A DNA stretch of 64,000 nt from the NCBI GenBank assembly GCA_016932035.1, contig JAFGDR010000011.1, forward strand, positions 22,273-86,272, written 5' to 3'. Shown piece after piece: positions 8,868 through 17,771 of the stretch. Source of the stretch: Candidatus Cloacimonadota bacterium. Lineage in GTDB: Bacteria; Cloacimonadota; Cloacimonadia; JGIOTU-2. The translations under genes and the position numbers were made by a program. The stretch's first letter is position 1; each line of letters starts with the position of its first letter. Under the pieces are notes generated by a model. That model was not told the origin of the DNA, searched no databases, and saw only the letters and a program-made list of their open reading frames with translations.

Positions 8868-10424
8868 ATGAAAGTATCTGAAAAAATAGATGAATTAAAG
8901 TTGAAAGAAGCTAAGATAAAAGAGATGGGTGGAACTGAAAGAATTGAAACGCAACATAAAAAAAACAAGTTGACTGCCCGTGAGCGTATCAACCTGCTCT
9001 TCGATGAAGGCACATTCCGTGAGATCGATATGATGGTAAAACACCGATGCACCAATTTTAATATGCTCGATACAGATATTCCAGCAGACGGTGTTATAAC
9101 GGGTCATGGGCTCGTTCATGGACGCCCGGTATTTGCCTATTCGCAGGACTTCACGTGTCGTGGAGGTTCATTAGGAGAGATGCACGCCCATAAGATCGTG
9201 AAAATCATGGACCTCGCTATGAAAGCAGGTGTGCCGGTCATCGGGATCAGTGATTCAGGTGGTGCTCGAGTGGAAGAAGGCATCGATTCCCTGCGAGGTT
9301 ACGGAGATATCTTCTTTAGAAATTCACGCGCATCAGGTGTTATCCCCCAGATTTCTTTAATCATGGGACCAACGGCAGGCGGCTCGGTGTATTCTCCCGC
9401 AATGACAGACTTTGTATTCATGGTCAAGGGCAGCAGTTATATGTTCATCACCGGACCGAGCGTCATTAAATCGGTAACAGGAGAAGATACAAACTTCGAA
9501 GACCTCGGTGGTGCTGTTGCAAATTCAACCAAGAGCGGCAATGCTCATTTTGCCTGTGAAAGTGATGAAGATGCAATTGAGCAGGTGAAAATTCTCTTAA
9601 GCTACATTCCGAATAATAATCTTGAAGATCCACCATCCGTTCTCATGGGTGATGATCCCAAGCGTATGTGCCCTGAACTTGATACCATTATTCCTGATAA
9701 TCCCAAGGCAAGTTATGATATGAAAGATGTCATCCATGCGATTGTTGATCACGGAGAATTTGTTGAAATTCATGAACATTATGCAGAAAATGCTGTTATT
9801 GGATTTGGACGCTTAAACAACAGGACAGTCGGTATCATTGCAAATCAACCGCTTGTTCTTGCAGGATGTCTAGATATCAATGCTTCAGACAAGATCGCTC
9901 GGTTTATTAGATTCTGCGATGCATTTAATATCCCGCTTATCACCTTCGTTGATGTGCCAGGTTATCTGCCCGGCAGTGACCAGGAATGGGGCGGCATCAT
10001 CCGTCATGGCGCAAAGATCTTATGGAGTTACTGCGAAGCAACTGTACCCAAATTCACTGTTACAACGCGTAAAAGTTATGGCGGCGGGTACATTGCCATG
10101 AGTTCCCAGCATCTTGGTGTGGATGGTCTGTTTGCATGGCCGACAGCAGAGATAGCAGTGATGGGTGCACCGGGAGCAGTAAATATTGTTGGCAGCTACA
10201 AAAAAGAGATCAAGGAATCTAAAAATCCTGAAAAAACCCAACAGGAAAAAATTGAAGAATACGAAACACTTTTCAATAACCCATATAAAGCAGCAGAACA
10301 TGGCTATATCGATGCAGTCATTCAACCAAGTGAAACACGCGCACGCCTTATCGATGCCCTGGAAGTCCTTCATACAAAACGGGAAAACGTTCCTCCCAGA
10401 AAACACGGCAACATTCCTTTATAA
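8868..10424 (+). CDS. mmdA: Acyl-CoA carboxyltransferase subunit (methylmalonyl-CoA carboxyltransferase 12S / decarboxylase alpha)
   Basis: 518 residues, the usual length for the family (about 510-525). Two crotonase-like halves are visible: the N-terminal one with [24 protein letters not shown] and [17 protein letters not shown], and the C-terminal one with [35 protein letters not shown] and MGAPGAVNI. These are signatures of propionyl-/methylmalonyl-CoA carboxyltransferases. It moves the carboxyl group between methylmalonyl-CoA and carboxybiotin. The biotin carrier fusion lies 560 bases downstream on the same strand, so a transcarboxylase converting methylmalonyl-CoA plus pyruvate to propionyl-CoA plus oxaloacetate is likely. 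Propionyl-CoA carboxylase use cannot be excluded. Confidence 0.9.
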   Translation: MKVSEKIDELKLKEAKIKEMGGTERIETQHKKNKLTARERINLLFDEGTFREIDMMVKHRCTNFNMLDTDIPADGVITGHGLVHGRPVFAYSQDFTCRGGSLGEMHAHKIVKIMDLAMKAGVPVIGISDSGGARVEEGIDSLRGYGDIFFRNSRASGVIPQISLIMGPTAGGSVYSPAMTDFVFMVKGSSYMFITGPSVIKSVTGEDTNFEDLGGAVANSTKSGNAHFACESDEDAIEQVKILLSYIPNNNLEDPPSVLMGDDPKRMCPELDTIIPDNPKASYDMKDVIHAIVDHGEFVEIHEHYAENAVIGFGRLNNRTVGIIANQPLVLAGCLDINASDKIARFIRFCDAFNIPLITFVDVPGYLPGSDQEWGGIIRHGAKILWSYCEATVPKFTVTTRKSYGGGYIAMSSQHLGVDGLFAWPTAEIAVMGAPGAVNIVGSYKKEIKESKNPEKTQQEKIEEYETLFNNPYKAAEHGYIDAVIQPSETRARLIDALEVLHTKRENVPPRKHGNIPL

Positions 10425-10444
10425 CTTCCCTGAAGAAACTAACT

Positions 10445-10630
10445 GTGGATAAATCAAAAAAGCTCCGTGCTGCAATAGCTGGTGTCCTGCAATTTCTTAA
10501 ACAAGAAGAAGAGAGCAGCTCCGTCGTCACTAAAAAAAGTTCGTGGTCTCTCATCGGGAGAAAAACGATCATGCAGAATCAGATGCACGTTCAGCGGAGA
10601 AGTTTTCAAAGTAGAAATGTGAAAAGGTAG
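10445..10630 (+). CDS. Small carboxyltransferase-associated protein
   Basis: 61 residues starting with GTG at 10445, 20 bases after the mmdA-like gene. The first 25 residues form a helix (KLRAAIAGVLQFLKQEEE), followed by a linker and the segment WSLIGRKTIMQNQMHVQRR. The same layout, a short acidic helix then a W-x3-GR-x2-M-x7-QRR-type tail, is found in tiny proteins encoded beside acyl-CoA carboxylase subunits in anaerobes. I infer an accessory or assembly subunit of the transcarboxylase complex. No membrane segment is present, so it is not an OadG/MmdD-type gamma or delta anchor. Confidence 0.6.
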   Translation: MDKSKKLRAAIAGVLQFLKQEEESSSVVTKKSSWSLIGRKTIMQNQMHVQRRSFQSRNVKR

Positions 10631-10717
10631 CAGTGCGTATGTGCAAAAGCGTGAAAGCGGCAAAGAGAAGATACAATAACTTCAAGAGTAAATTGAGCTA
10701 TTGCTCAAGGATGTCTG

Positions 10718-10936
10718 ATGCATAAGGATCTTGAAGCTTGGAAGTTAGGAATTGAACTCCTTATAAAGATATATGAAGTTACTTCTCAATTCCCTACATC
10801 TGAACAATTTTGTTTGAGATCTCAGACGCAAGAAGCTTCGGTGTTTGAAGATGTTGAAAAACTTCATCGCTCCTTATTGAATTTCATCAAATTTTTAAAG
10901 AATAATAATTTAATCTTAAGACGATATAGCGCATAA
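10718..10936 (+). pseudogene. Four-helix bundle (S23/IVP) protein with internal deletion
   Basis: 72 residues; intact members of this family (four helix bundle, first known from intervening sequences of 23S rRNA genes) are about 115-125. The start HKDLEAWKLGIELLIKIYEVTSQFP and LRSQ is the classical first helix and turn, but the expected RRAAVSIPSNIAEG segment and the next helices are missing. After QTQEAS the sequence jumps to FEDVEKLHRSLLNFIKFLK, which matches the usual last helix. The frame is kept, so this looks like an in-frame internal deletion. AAGGA precedes the ATG, and a TTGAGC/GCTCAA hairpin lies at 10693-10708. Probably a non-functional remnant between two carboxyltransferase genes. 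Confidence 0.65.
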
Positions 10937-10986
10937 ACGTATTTTCGCTTCAACGCTTCTGCGCTTTTATTTATAACGGAGATACT

Positions 10987-12927
10987 ATGGACTTTGATAA
11001 ACACGGCATACTTGAAGTGACGAAGATGGATTATTCAGCAAAGCGTTCCAAAGCTGCTAATCCGGTTAAAGTGCAGGATCTGAGTTTTCGAGACGGACAC
11101 CAGAGTCTTTTTGCAACTCGCGGCAGGACCGAAGACATGCTCCCTGTTGCAGAGATGATGGATGAGGTTGGATTCTATTCCATGGAAGTGTGGGGTGGAG
11201 CAACCTTTGATACCATGCACAGATTCCTGAATGAAGATCCATGGGAACGGATCAGGACGCTGAAAAAATATATTAGGAAAACTCCTTTCTCCATGCTTCT
11301 TCGGGGGCAAAACCTCGTTGGATATAGAAACTATGCCGATGATGTGGTCGAAGCATTCGTACAGCGCGCATGTGATAATGGGATCGATATTTTCCGTGTT
11401 TTCGATGCACTGAACGATTTCAGAAACTTTGAAACAGCAGTCAGGGTCATCAAAAGGAACAACCGGCATTTTGAGGGTTCAATTTGTTACACACTGACCG
11501 AACCGCGTCTTGGCGGAGAGACATATAATCTCCAATATTATACAGAAAAAGCCCGTCAGCTTGAAGAATTTGGAGCAGACACGATCTGCATCAAAGATAT
11601 GGCTGGTCTTATTTCTCCATATGATGCATATAATCTTGTAAAAGCATTGAAGAAACAGACGAACATTCCTATCCATCTTCACACACATTTCACCTCTGGT
11701 ATGGGAGACCTCTCACTATTCAAAGCTATCGAAGCTGGGGTTGATATCATCGACACATGCATGGCTCCCTATGCATACAGAACTTCACACCCTGCCATCG
11801 AACCGCTGGTTGTCTCTCTCTGGGGAACGAATCGTGATACCGGTTTTGACATCAATAAACTGGTCGAAATCGACAGGGAGATGGAGAAACATATTCCCAA
11901 ATACAAGCATCTACTCGACAATACCAAAAATGCGATCATCGATATCAATGTGATCTTACATCAGACCCCAGGCGGTATGCTGTCTAACCTTGTAAACCAG
12001 CTCCGCGAAATGGATGCGCTGGACAGACTCGAGGATGTGTTTGAAGCGCTGCCAAAAGTAAGAAAAAAACTTGGTCAGGTTCCGCTTGTGACACCAACTA
12101 GCCAGATCATCGGTATTCAAACGGTTAATAATGTGCTTTTTGACAAACGAGAAGGTAAATTCTCTCGTATCACTGAACAGGTCAAAGACCTCTGCTTTGG
12201 TCTGTATGGACAAACTCCTCTTCCAATTGATAAAAAAGTTCAGAAGAAAGCTCTCAAGAAATATCCCCGTGGCAAAAAGCCGATTACAACACGTCCCGGT
12301 GATTTACTCGAGCCGGAACTGCCAAAAGTAAAAGAAGATGTGAAATGGCTTGCGAAAGACATCGATGACGAAATCCTCTGTGCGATCTATCCTGTCACAG
12401 GAAAACGCTTCCTCCGCTGGAAATATGGACTTGAAGAAGTTCCTGACAATGTAAAACCGAAGACTCTCGAAGACATTGAAAAAGAGAATGAGATCATTCA
12501 AAAAGCCCTTTCCGGTGAAGTGGTACATAAAACCGAAAAAGAAAAACCCGCAAATCTGCGTTCCTTTGACGTGTATGTTGATGGGGAATATTTCAACGTT
12601 GAAGTAGCAGATCCAAGAGCTCCTCAGGTTAGAACAAGCACTCCAGCCCCAAAACCAAAACCAAGAAACGAGAAAAAGCCTCTTCATGTTGATGAATCCG
12701 GCTTACTCCGCGCACCGATTCCAAGCATGATATTCGAATACAGGAAAAAAGTTGGCGATGTCGTTAAAGCTGGTGAGACAGTTGTTGTACTCGAAGCAAT
12801 GAAGATGTTCAACAACCTTGCAGCTCCCTGTGACGGTATTGTCAAAGAGATCAGGTTCAAAGCCGGTGAATCCGTGAAAAAGGGCGAAATTCTTTGTTAT
12901 ATTGAAAAAAGTAATAAGAAAAAATAA
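10987..12927 (+). CDS. oadA: Transcarboxylase 5S subunit fused to biotin carboxyl carrier domain (oxaloacetate decarboxylase alpha / pyruvate carboxylase B type)
   Basis: 646 residues. Residues about 25-300 are an HMGL-like TIM barrel (DLSFRDGHQSLFATR, then HLHTHFTSGMGD carrying metal-binding His) and about 320-520 the conserved carboxylase domain. A Lys/Pro-rich linker (about 555-570) leads to a biotinyl domain with EAMKM; the biotin-accepting Lys is residue 606, 40 from the C-terminus. It transfers a carboxyl group between carboxybiotin and pyruvate/oxaloacetate. The 12S-type gene upstream and the absence here of a membrane decarboxylase subunit or a biotin carboxylase favour a methylmalonyl-CoA:pyruvate transcarboxylase. 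In propionibacteria the 5S and 1.3S parts are separate; here they are fused. GGAG lies 5 bases before the ATG. Confidence 0.9.
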   Translation: MDFDKHGILEVTKMDYSAKRSKAANPVKVQDLSFRDGHQSLFATRGRTEDMLPVAEMMDEVGFYSMEVWGGATFDTMHRFLNEDPWERIRTLKKYIRKTPFSMLLRGQNLVGYRNYADDVVEAFVQRACDNGIDIFRVFDALNDFRNFETAVRVIKRNNRHFEGSICYTLTEPRLGGETYNLQYYTEKARQLEEFGADTICIKDMAGLISPYDAYNLVKALKKQTNIPIHLHTHFTSGMGDLSLFKAIEAGVDIIDTCMAPYAYRTSHPAIEPLVVSLWGTNRDTGFDINKLVEIDREMEKHIPKYKHLLDNTKNAIIDINVILHQTPGGMLSNLVNQLREMDALDRLEDVFEALPKVRKKLGQVPLVTPTSQIIGIQTVNNVLFDKREGKFSRITEQVKDLCFGLYGQTPLPIDKKVQKKALKKYPRGKKPITTRPGDLLEPELPKVKEDVKWLAKDIDDEILCAIYPVTGKRFLRWKYGLEEVPDNVKPKTLEDIEKENEIIQKALSGEVVHKTEKEKPANLRSFDVYVDGEYFNVEVADPRAPQVRTSTPAPKPKPRNEKKPLHVDESGLLRAPIPSMIFEYRKKVGDVVKAGETVVVLEAMKMFNNLAAPCDGIVKEIRFKAGESVKKGEILCYIEKSNKKK

Positions 12928-13091
12928 TCAAGAACACACTTCTTAATTTATTACATAGATTTCACTATAAATCATGATCTATCCAAACTAGGTATTTCAG
13001 TCTCTAATTTCTTAAAAAATTCAGAACGATTTCATTTTTTCCTTGCATATTTTTTTAGTGTACATAGAAAGAGAATACAAAGGCGGTTTAT

Positions 13092-14585
13092 ATGTTAGAA
13101 AAAATTGGAATTTTTTTATGTCTTATGCTTTTTTCGACAAACCTCTGGGCTGAAACGCTTGAACCATCTCTTGCAGGCACATGGTATCCTGGTTCAAAAA
13201 AAGAACTAGAAAGTATGCTTACAAAGTTCTTTGATAATGTTGAGTTGGGTAAGAACAAGAATATTATCCCTTTTGGAATCATATCACCTCATGCCGGGCT
13301 TGTTTATTCCGGTCCGATCGCTGCGTATGGATACACACTCCTGAAAAATGGAAATTTCGATACGGTAATCATTATTGCAACAAGCCATCGATACAATGCA
13401 GGAAAGATCAGTATATACAGCGGAGATAACGTAAAATCACCGCTCGGTTCATCAAAAGTAGATAAAGAGATCGCTCAAAAAATTCTTGCATCGCATACTG
13501 ATTTCGAATATATACCGCAGGTCTTTACTGATGGCGAGAACAGCTTCGAAACACAACTTCCCTTTGTACAATACCAGCTCCCAAACGCTGAGATCGTTCC
13601 TATTATGACAGCGACAAATGATTATTCGCTCCTCAATAATCTTGCACATGCGCTCATTTCAATTATTGAATATTCCGACAAGAAGATCGCGCTGGTTGCA
13701 AGTTCGGATATGGCACATTTCCATCCTTACAAGCAAACTGTAGATATGGATCGTCACACGATCGATGTGATCCTGAGCATGGATGAAGAAGAACTGAAAA
13801 AAGAAGTTGCTCGGGGAAAATGTGAGATCTGCGGATTCCACTCGATCTATCCATTTATGAAAGTTATGAAATACTTCGGTGCTGACAAACCGATCATGCT
13901 CGCTTACCAGAACTCAGCTGACATTACTGGTGATCAGTACTCGGGACATATCGTTGGATATTCCTCGATCATTTTTCCTGAACCGGAGACTGGTATTCAG
14001 AACAAAATAACTGAAGAAGAAGGTGACGTGTATACGACTGAAGAAAAAAAATATCTCCTCGATCTTGCGCGAAAAAGCATTGTATATTATCTTAAAAATG
14101 GGAAACGTATGCAGCCAGAAAAACCAGATAATTCAAAATTGACCGAAGATCGGGCAGTATTTGTCACATTGAATGAATTTGGAGACCTGCGTGGTTGCAT
14201 CGGGCACATGGATGCGCAGATGCCGCTTTATCAAGCTGTTTCAAAAATGGCTGTTTCTGCTGCTGTCGAAGATCCTCGCTTTACGAAAGTAAAAGAAAAA
14301 GAACTTCAAAATATTACCATAGAAATTTCAGTGCTGTCACCTATGGAAAAGATAACGGACTGGAAGCAGATACGCATGGGTATCGATGGGGTTTGGATCA
14401 GAAAAGGATGGCAAAGCGGTGTTTTCCTGCCCCAGGTTGCCACTGAAACCGGTTGGGACAGAGTGACATTCCTTGAAAATCTGTGCGCTCATAAAGCCGG
14501 TCTGCCCCGAGATGCATACAAAGATCCGAGTACAGAAATTTACATTTATCAGGTAGAGAAGTTCAGCGAAGAAGAGTTAGATTAA
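13092..14585 (+). CDS. Exported MEMO-AMMECR1 fusion protein (AmmeMemoRadiSam B and A)
   Basis: 497 residues with AAAGGCGG before the ATG. Residues 1-19 are a signal peptide (cleavage near LWAET). Residues about 25-295 are a MEMO domain: GTWYPGS, SPHAGLVYSGPIAAYGY, SSDMAHFHPY and the late NSADITGD strand, retaining the His/Asp residues of the metal-binding pocket. Residues about 310-497 are AMMECR1: VTLNEFGDLRGCIGHM, AAVEDPRFTKV, EISVLSP, VFLPQVATETGW. The two are usually separate proteins that occur with a radical SAM protein. Here they are fused and exported, and no radical SAM gene is in the window. Reaction unknown; the related archaeal and human MEMO/AMMECR1 proteins bind metals. Confidence 0.9.
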   Translation: MLEKIGIFLCLMLFSTNLWAETLEPSLAGTWYPGSKKELESMLTKFFDNVELGKNKNIIPFGIISPHAGLVYSGPIAAYGYTLLKNGNFDTVIIIATSHRYNAGKISIYSGDNVKSPLGSSKVDKEIAQKILASHTDFEYIPQVFTDGENSFETQLPFVQYQLPNAEIVPIMTATNDYSLLNNLAHALISIIEYSDKKIALVASSDMAHFHPYKQTVDMDRHTIDVILSMDEEELKKEVARGKCEICGFHSIYPFMKVMKYFGADKPIMLAYQNSADITGDQYSGHIVGYSSIIFPEPETGIQNKITEEEGDVYTTEEKKYLLDLARKSIVYYLKNGKRMQPEKPDNSKLTEDRAVFVTLNEFGDLRGCIGHMDAQMPLYQAVSKMAVSAAVEDPRFTKVKEKELQNITIEISVLSPMEKITDWKQIRMGIDGVWIRKGWQSGVFLPQVATETGWDRVTFLENLCAHKAGLPRDAYKDPSTEIYIYQVEKFSEEELD

Positions 14586-15058
14586 TCTTTGAAAAATTCT
14601 TCATATTCAGGAAAATAGAAATCCTTCGATGCTCGCTTCTTTGAGAACGTGAAATAGGTTACGTATCCTTCTGCGCAAAGGGTATCATCAGCATCGAGTA
14701 ACCGGACATAAACTGTATAGAGATTCCTTCTTATTTGATGCATTTTCGCACGAAGGGTGATGGTTCCTCTATTCACATATGCTGCTTTTTTGTACTTAAC
14801 TTCAAGTTTTGATGTAACACCGGCTGTTCTTCCCTTGATCAAAACCACCCAGCTTCCGATCTCATCGATGAGGGCTGATTGGATGCCACCATGGAGCACA
14901 TCTAAATAACCCTGAAAAAAATCCTTTGGTTCCCAGAAGGAAACAATTTCATCCTCGTCTTCAAAAAAAGTCAACTGTAGTCCGCACTCATTATTGGGAG
15001 CACATCCAAAACAGTTATAACCATCATATTTTTTATAAGGATTTAAAATTTCTCGCAT
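14582..15058 (-). CDS. PaaI-type hotdog-fold thioesterase
   Basis: 158 residues. The N-terminus carries a CFGCAPNN segment seen in many 4HBT/PaaI-like thioesterases, then VLHGGIQSALIDEIGSW, the HGG-containing central helix with the catalytic Asp/Glu, and the later strands RGTITLRAKM and YTVYVRLLDADDTLCAEGYVTYF. Predicted to hydrolyse acyl-CoA thioesters in the cytoplasm. It is convergent with the MEMO-AMMECR1 gene, the two stops overlapping by 4 bases. A sparse AGGT-type site lies before the start. Substrate unknown. Confidence 0.8.
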   Translation of the reverse strand: MREILNPYKKYDGYNCFGCAPNNECGLQLTFFEDEDEIVSFWEPKDFFQGYLDVLHGGIQSALIDEIGSWVVLIKGRTAGVTSKLEVKYKKAAYVNRGTITLRAKMHQIRRNLYTVYVRLLDADDTLCAEGYVTYFTFSKKRASKDFYFPEYEEFFKD

Positions 15059-15172
15059 AATACCTGCTTTCTTTGCATAAGAAATTTTTACGATGAAATT
15101 CTTTTCAAGTTTTTCTCATTACCTTGACGAAAAATATCAGCACATTTCACTCTCTGTGGAAAGTTGAATTTG

Positions 15173-16534
15173 ATGAAGAACACGAAAGCAAAACTCATTG
15201 ACGGTCCAATTGGTAAGCTGCTGATCAAACTCACAGCTCCTATGATAATCGGCATGCTCGGTATGGTTGCATTTAATCTGGTTGACACCTTTTTTGTTGG
15301 CAGATTGGGTGCAACACAGCTCGCAGCGCTGAGTTTTACATTTCCCGTAGTACTAATAGTAAACAGCATAGCCCTTGGTATTGGTATGGGTGCATCAGCT
15401 ATCATTTCACGAGCCATTGGTGAAGGAGATACGTATAAGGTGCGTAGGATTACCACAGACAGTCTTTTGCTTGCAGTTGTACTCGTTTTTATTTTTGTCA
15501 GTATCGGTCTTTCGACCATCGGTCCGCTTTTCCGGCTTCTGGGTGCCACTGCGCAGACACTCCCCTATATCAAACAATACATGGGGATTTGGTATTACGG
15601 TATGTTCTTCGTGCTGATCCCGATGGTTGGCAATAATGCGATCAGAGCAACTGGCGACACGAAAACACCCAGTGCGATCATGGTTGTGGCAGTGATCATG
15701 AACTTTATCATGGACCCGATGCTGATTTTTGGCTTAGGACCCTTTCCTAAGTTAGGAATCCGTGGTGCAGCAATCTCAACTGTAATCGCTCGTTTCAGCG
15801 CTTCGGTAGCTGCCACATGGGTTCTGGTTCGCCGGGATCGAATGGTAACCTTTGAAAAAGTATCCGTTAAAGAAATCTTGGCATCTTGGAAATCAGTTCT
15901 CTATATTGGTATACCTATAGCCGGTGCCCGTATGATCCTCCCTCTTTCTGTTGGTGTAATGACCCGTATCATATCTTCATACGGATCCAAAGCTGTAGCA
16001 GGATTTGGTGTGGCATCGAGGATTGAATTCTTTGCACTCGCAGTTATACGAGCTCTCTCTTCTGTATTCGGACCTTTTATCGGACAGAATCTTGGCGCCC
16101 GTTTGTTTAATCGTGTAAAAAGGGGACTTCGACTGGCTGAGATATTTTCTCTCATCTGGGGATTTGGTTCTTTTATCATACTTTTTGTATTTGCCAGACC
16201 AATCGCAGGAATATTCAACAAAGATCCAATGATCATTGAAACGATCGTGAAATATCTCTCGATCGTTCCCCTTGGTTACGGCTTACAGGGAGTTCTTCTG
16301 CTTTCCAATGTATCTCTTAATGTTCTGCAAAAACCCTTTCATGCTGCCGGGCTTGTTACCATACAGATGTTTGTGCTTTATATTCCCCTTGCTTATGTTG
16401 GTTCACTCATCATGAACATTCAGGGAGCATTCATCGGCATTGCTGTTTCTTATTGTGTTGCAGGAATTATCTCTCATTTTATTGCGGTTGATCATATTAG
16501 AAAAGCAGAAAAGGAGTTAATGACTGATAAGTAA
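15173..16534 (+). CDS. MATE family efflux transporter
   Basis: About 453 residues with twelve predicted membrane helices. The start ATG at 15173 has GGAAAG nine bases upstream; a TTG at 15164 is in frame but poorly placed. Typical MATE features are GPIGKLLIKLTAPMIIGMLG at the start, NLVDTFFVGRLG, GASAIISRAIGEGD, a second half repeating this pattern (VGVMTRIISSYGSKAVAGFG, GPFIGQNLGAR) and about 450 residues. It exports drugs or metabolites in exchange for Na+ or H+. Transcribed alone, divergently from the thioesterase gene. Substrate unknown. Confidence 0.9.
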   Translation: MKNTKAKLIDGPIGKLLIKLTAPMIIGMLGMVAFNLVDTFFVGRLGATQLAALSFTFPVVLIVNSIALGIGMGASAIISRAIGEGDTYKVRRITTDSLLLAVVLVFIFVSIGLSTIGPLFRLLGATAQTLPYIKQYMGIWYYGMFFVLIPMVGNNAIRATGDTKTPSAIMVVAVIMNFIMDPMLIFGLGPFPKLGIRGAAISTVIARFSASVAATWVLVRRDRMVTFEKVSVKEILASWKSVLYIGIPIAGARMILPLSVGVMTRIISSYGSKAVAGFGVASRIEFFALAVIRALSSVFGPFIGQNLGARLFNRVKRGLRLAEIFSLIWGFGSFIILFVFARPIAGIFNKDPMIIETIVKYLSIVPLGYGLQGVLLLSNVSLNVLQKPFHAAGLVTIQMFVLYIPLAYVGSLIMNIQGAFIGIAVSYCVAGIISHFIAVDHIRKAEKELMTDK

Positions 16535-16654
16535 TCGGATTAATTCCAACATAAAAAGTACTATTTTATATTTTTTTAAAAGGTTGACAACCACATCAAG
16601 GTTTTAAAATCCAAATAACTTTTTAAAGTGAAAAAACACAAGGAGCAAAAAAAA

Positions 16655-17656
16655 ATGAAGATTATTAAAATCGCGCTCATTGTCATTATGGTTGCTTTGC
16701 TTTCTTTTTGTAAGACAACAAGCAATTCTAATGACAAGCCAAACCCTCCCTCAAATCCAACTCCAGCAGATGGATCAACAAATGTCGCAGTAAATACTGA
16801 TTTAGAATGGGAATGCACAGACCCCGAAGGTGATCCACTCACCTATGATGTGTATCTTGGAATCGACCCAAATCCCGGTGCAGCTGAACTTGTTGCCCAG
16901 AATATAGCTGCAACGCTTTTCGACCCGGGTGCGCTTAATTATGTAACAAAATATTTCTGGAAGATCGTTGCTGACGATGATTCAAAAAGCACACAAGCCG
17001 GACCAATATGGGAATTCACAACAACTGGTTTTACTGAAGAATTTAACGATGTTGCTTATAACTTCGTTGCCGAAGATGGAAGATGGTACACCTTTGGTGG
17101 CAACTTGGTTATGGAAGGAGCTGAAAATGATTCCTGGGCAAGCGCTTATTATAATCAGCAGTTTTCAGATTACACGTTCGAAACCCGTGTTGCTAGAATT
17201 GAAAGCGTTATAACCCAAGGATATACTTTTGGTTTGTTCTTTAGATCAAATGGATTTATGAGTTATGATACAAAATCCGCCGACGGTTATCTCCTCAGTA
17301 TTGATGCATGGGGTGAATATAGTGTATGGCGTATAGAAAGTGGTGTTGAAACAGAAATCATCCCTTGGACATATACAGTAAATCTTGGCTATGGTCTCAA
17401 TGCTTTCAGTAAGGTTAAGATTGTTGCAAATGGATCAAACTTTGATATCTATTTCAATGATGTCTGGACTGACAGCTTCTCTGATGCGACATTCCCAACT
17501 GGCTATGTTACACTTACCACCTGGGATTCAGTTGATGGAGACAATGAAATCTGGTGGCAGTACTACTCTGTAGCTGCACCTGAAACTGTAAAAGGTACTT
17601 CAATACATCATACTCCTGTGCAATCTGATAATTCATCTGCACATTCACCAAAATAA
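16655..17656 (+). CDS. Secreted or anchored protein with Ig/FN3-like and LamG-like domains
   Basis: About 333 residues. The ATG at 16655 is chosen because AAGGAG lies at 16640-16645; an in-frame GTG at 16628 would add nine residues. The N-terminus is a lipoprotein-like signal (LLSFCKTT), though Phe rather than Gly/Ala/Ser precedes the Cys, so lipidation is uncertain. Residues about 30-115 are an FN3/Ig-like module (PPSNPTPADGSTNVAVNTDLEW, DPEGDPLTYDVYLG, YFWKIVADD). Residues about 130-310 are a concanavalin/LamG or DUF1080-like beta-sandwich (DYTFETRVARIE, FGLFFRSNG, VKIVANGSNFDIYFND). Such domains bind carbohydrate. Ends in a strong terminator. Role inferred: surface carbohydrate binding. 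Confidence 0.7.
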   Translation: MKIIKIALIVIMVALLSFCKTTSNSNDKPNPPSNPTPADGSTNVAVNTDLEWECTDPEGDPLTYDVYLGIDPNPGAAELVAQNIAATLFDPGALNYVTKYFWKIVADDDSKSTQAGPIWEFTTTGFTEEFNDVAYNFVAEDGRWYTFGGNLVMEGAENDSWASAYYNQQFSDYTFETRVARIESVITQGYTFGLFFRSNGFMSYDTKSADGYLLSIDAWGEYSVWRIESGVETEIIPWTYTVNLGYGLNAFSKVKIVANGSNFDIYFNDVWTDSFSDATFPTGYVTLTTWDSVDGDNEIWWQYYSVAAPETVKGTSIHHTPVQSDNSSAHSPK

Positions 17657-17677
17657 TTCAAGTAATGTAAAATTTTC

Positions 17678-17708
17678 AACCCGGTGGTTTCTGCTACCGG
17701 GTTTTTTT
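17678..17708 (+). terminator. Intrinsic terminator after the LamG-like protein gene
   Basis: An 8-bp perfect stem AACCCGGT (17678-17685) and ACCGGGTT (17696-17703) is followed by a T run to 17708, 21 bases after the stop at 17656. Confidence 0.9.
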
Positions 17709-17719
17709 ATGATAAAAAA

Positions 17720-17749
17720 TTGACTATATTTACAAAAAATACTTACAAT
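17720..17749 (+). promoter_or_regulatory. Candidate sigma-70-type promoter of the tldD operon
   Basis: TTGACT (17720-17725), an 18-base spacer and TACAAT (17744-17749) lie 22 bases upstream of the tldD ATG at 17772, just after the preceding terminator. Pattern match only. Confidence 0.5.
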
Positions 17750-17771
17750 ACAGACAAAGTTAGGAGGTCCT

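Noticed and set aside
10186-10452. 88-codon open frame at the end of the carboxyltransferase gene
   Set aside because: Out-of-frame shadow within the conserved C-terminus.
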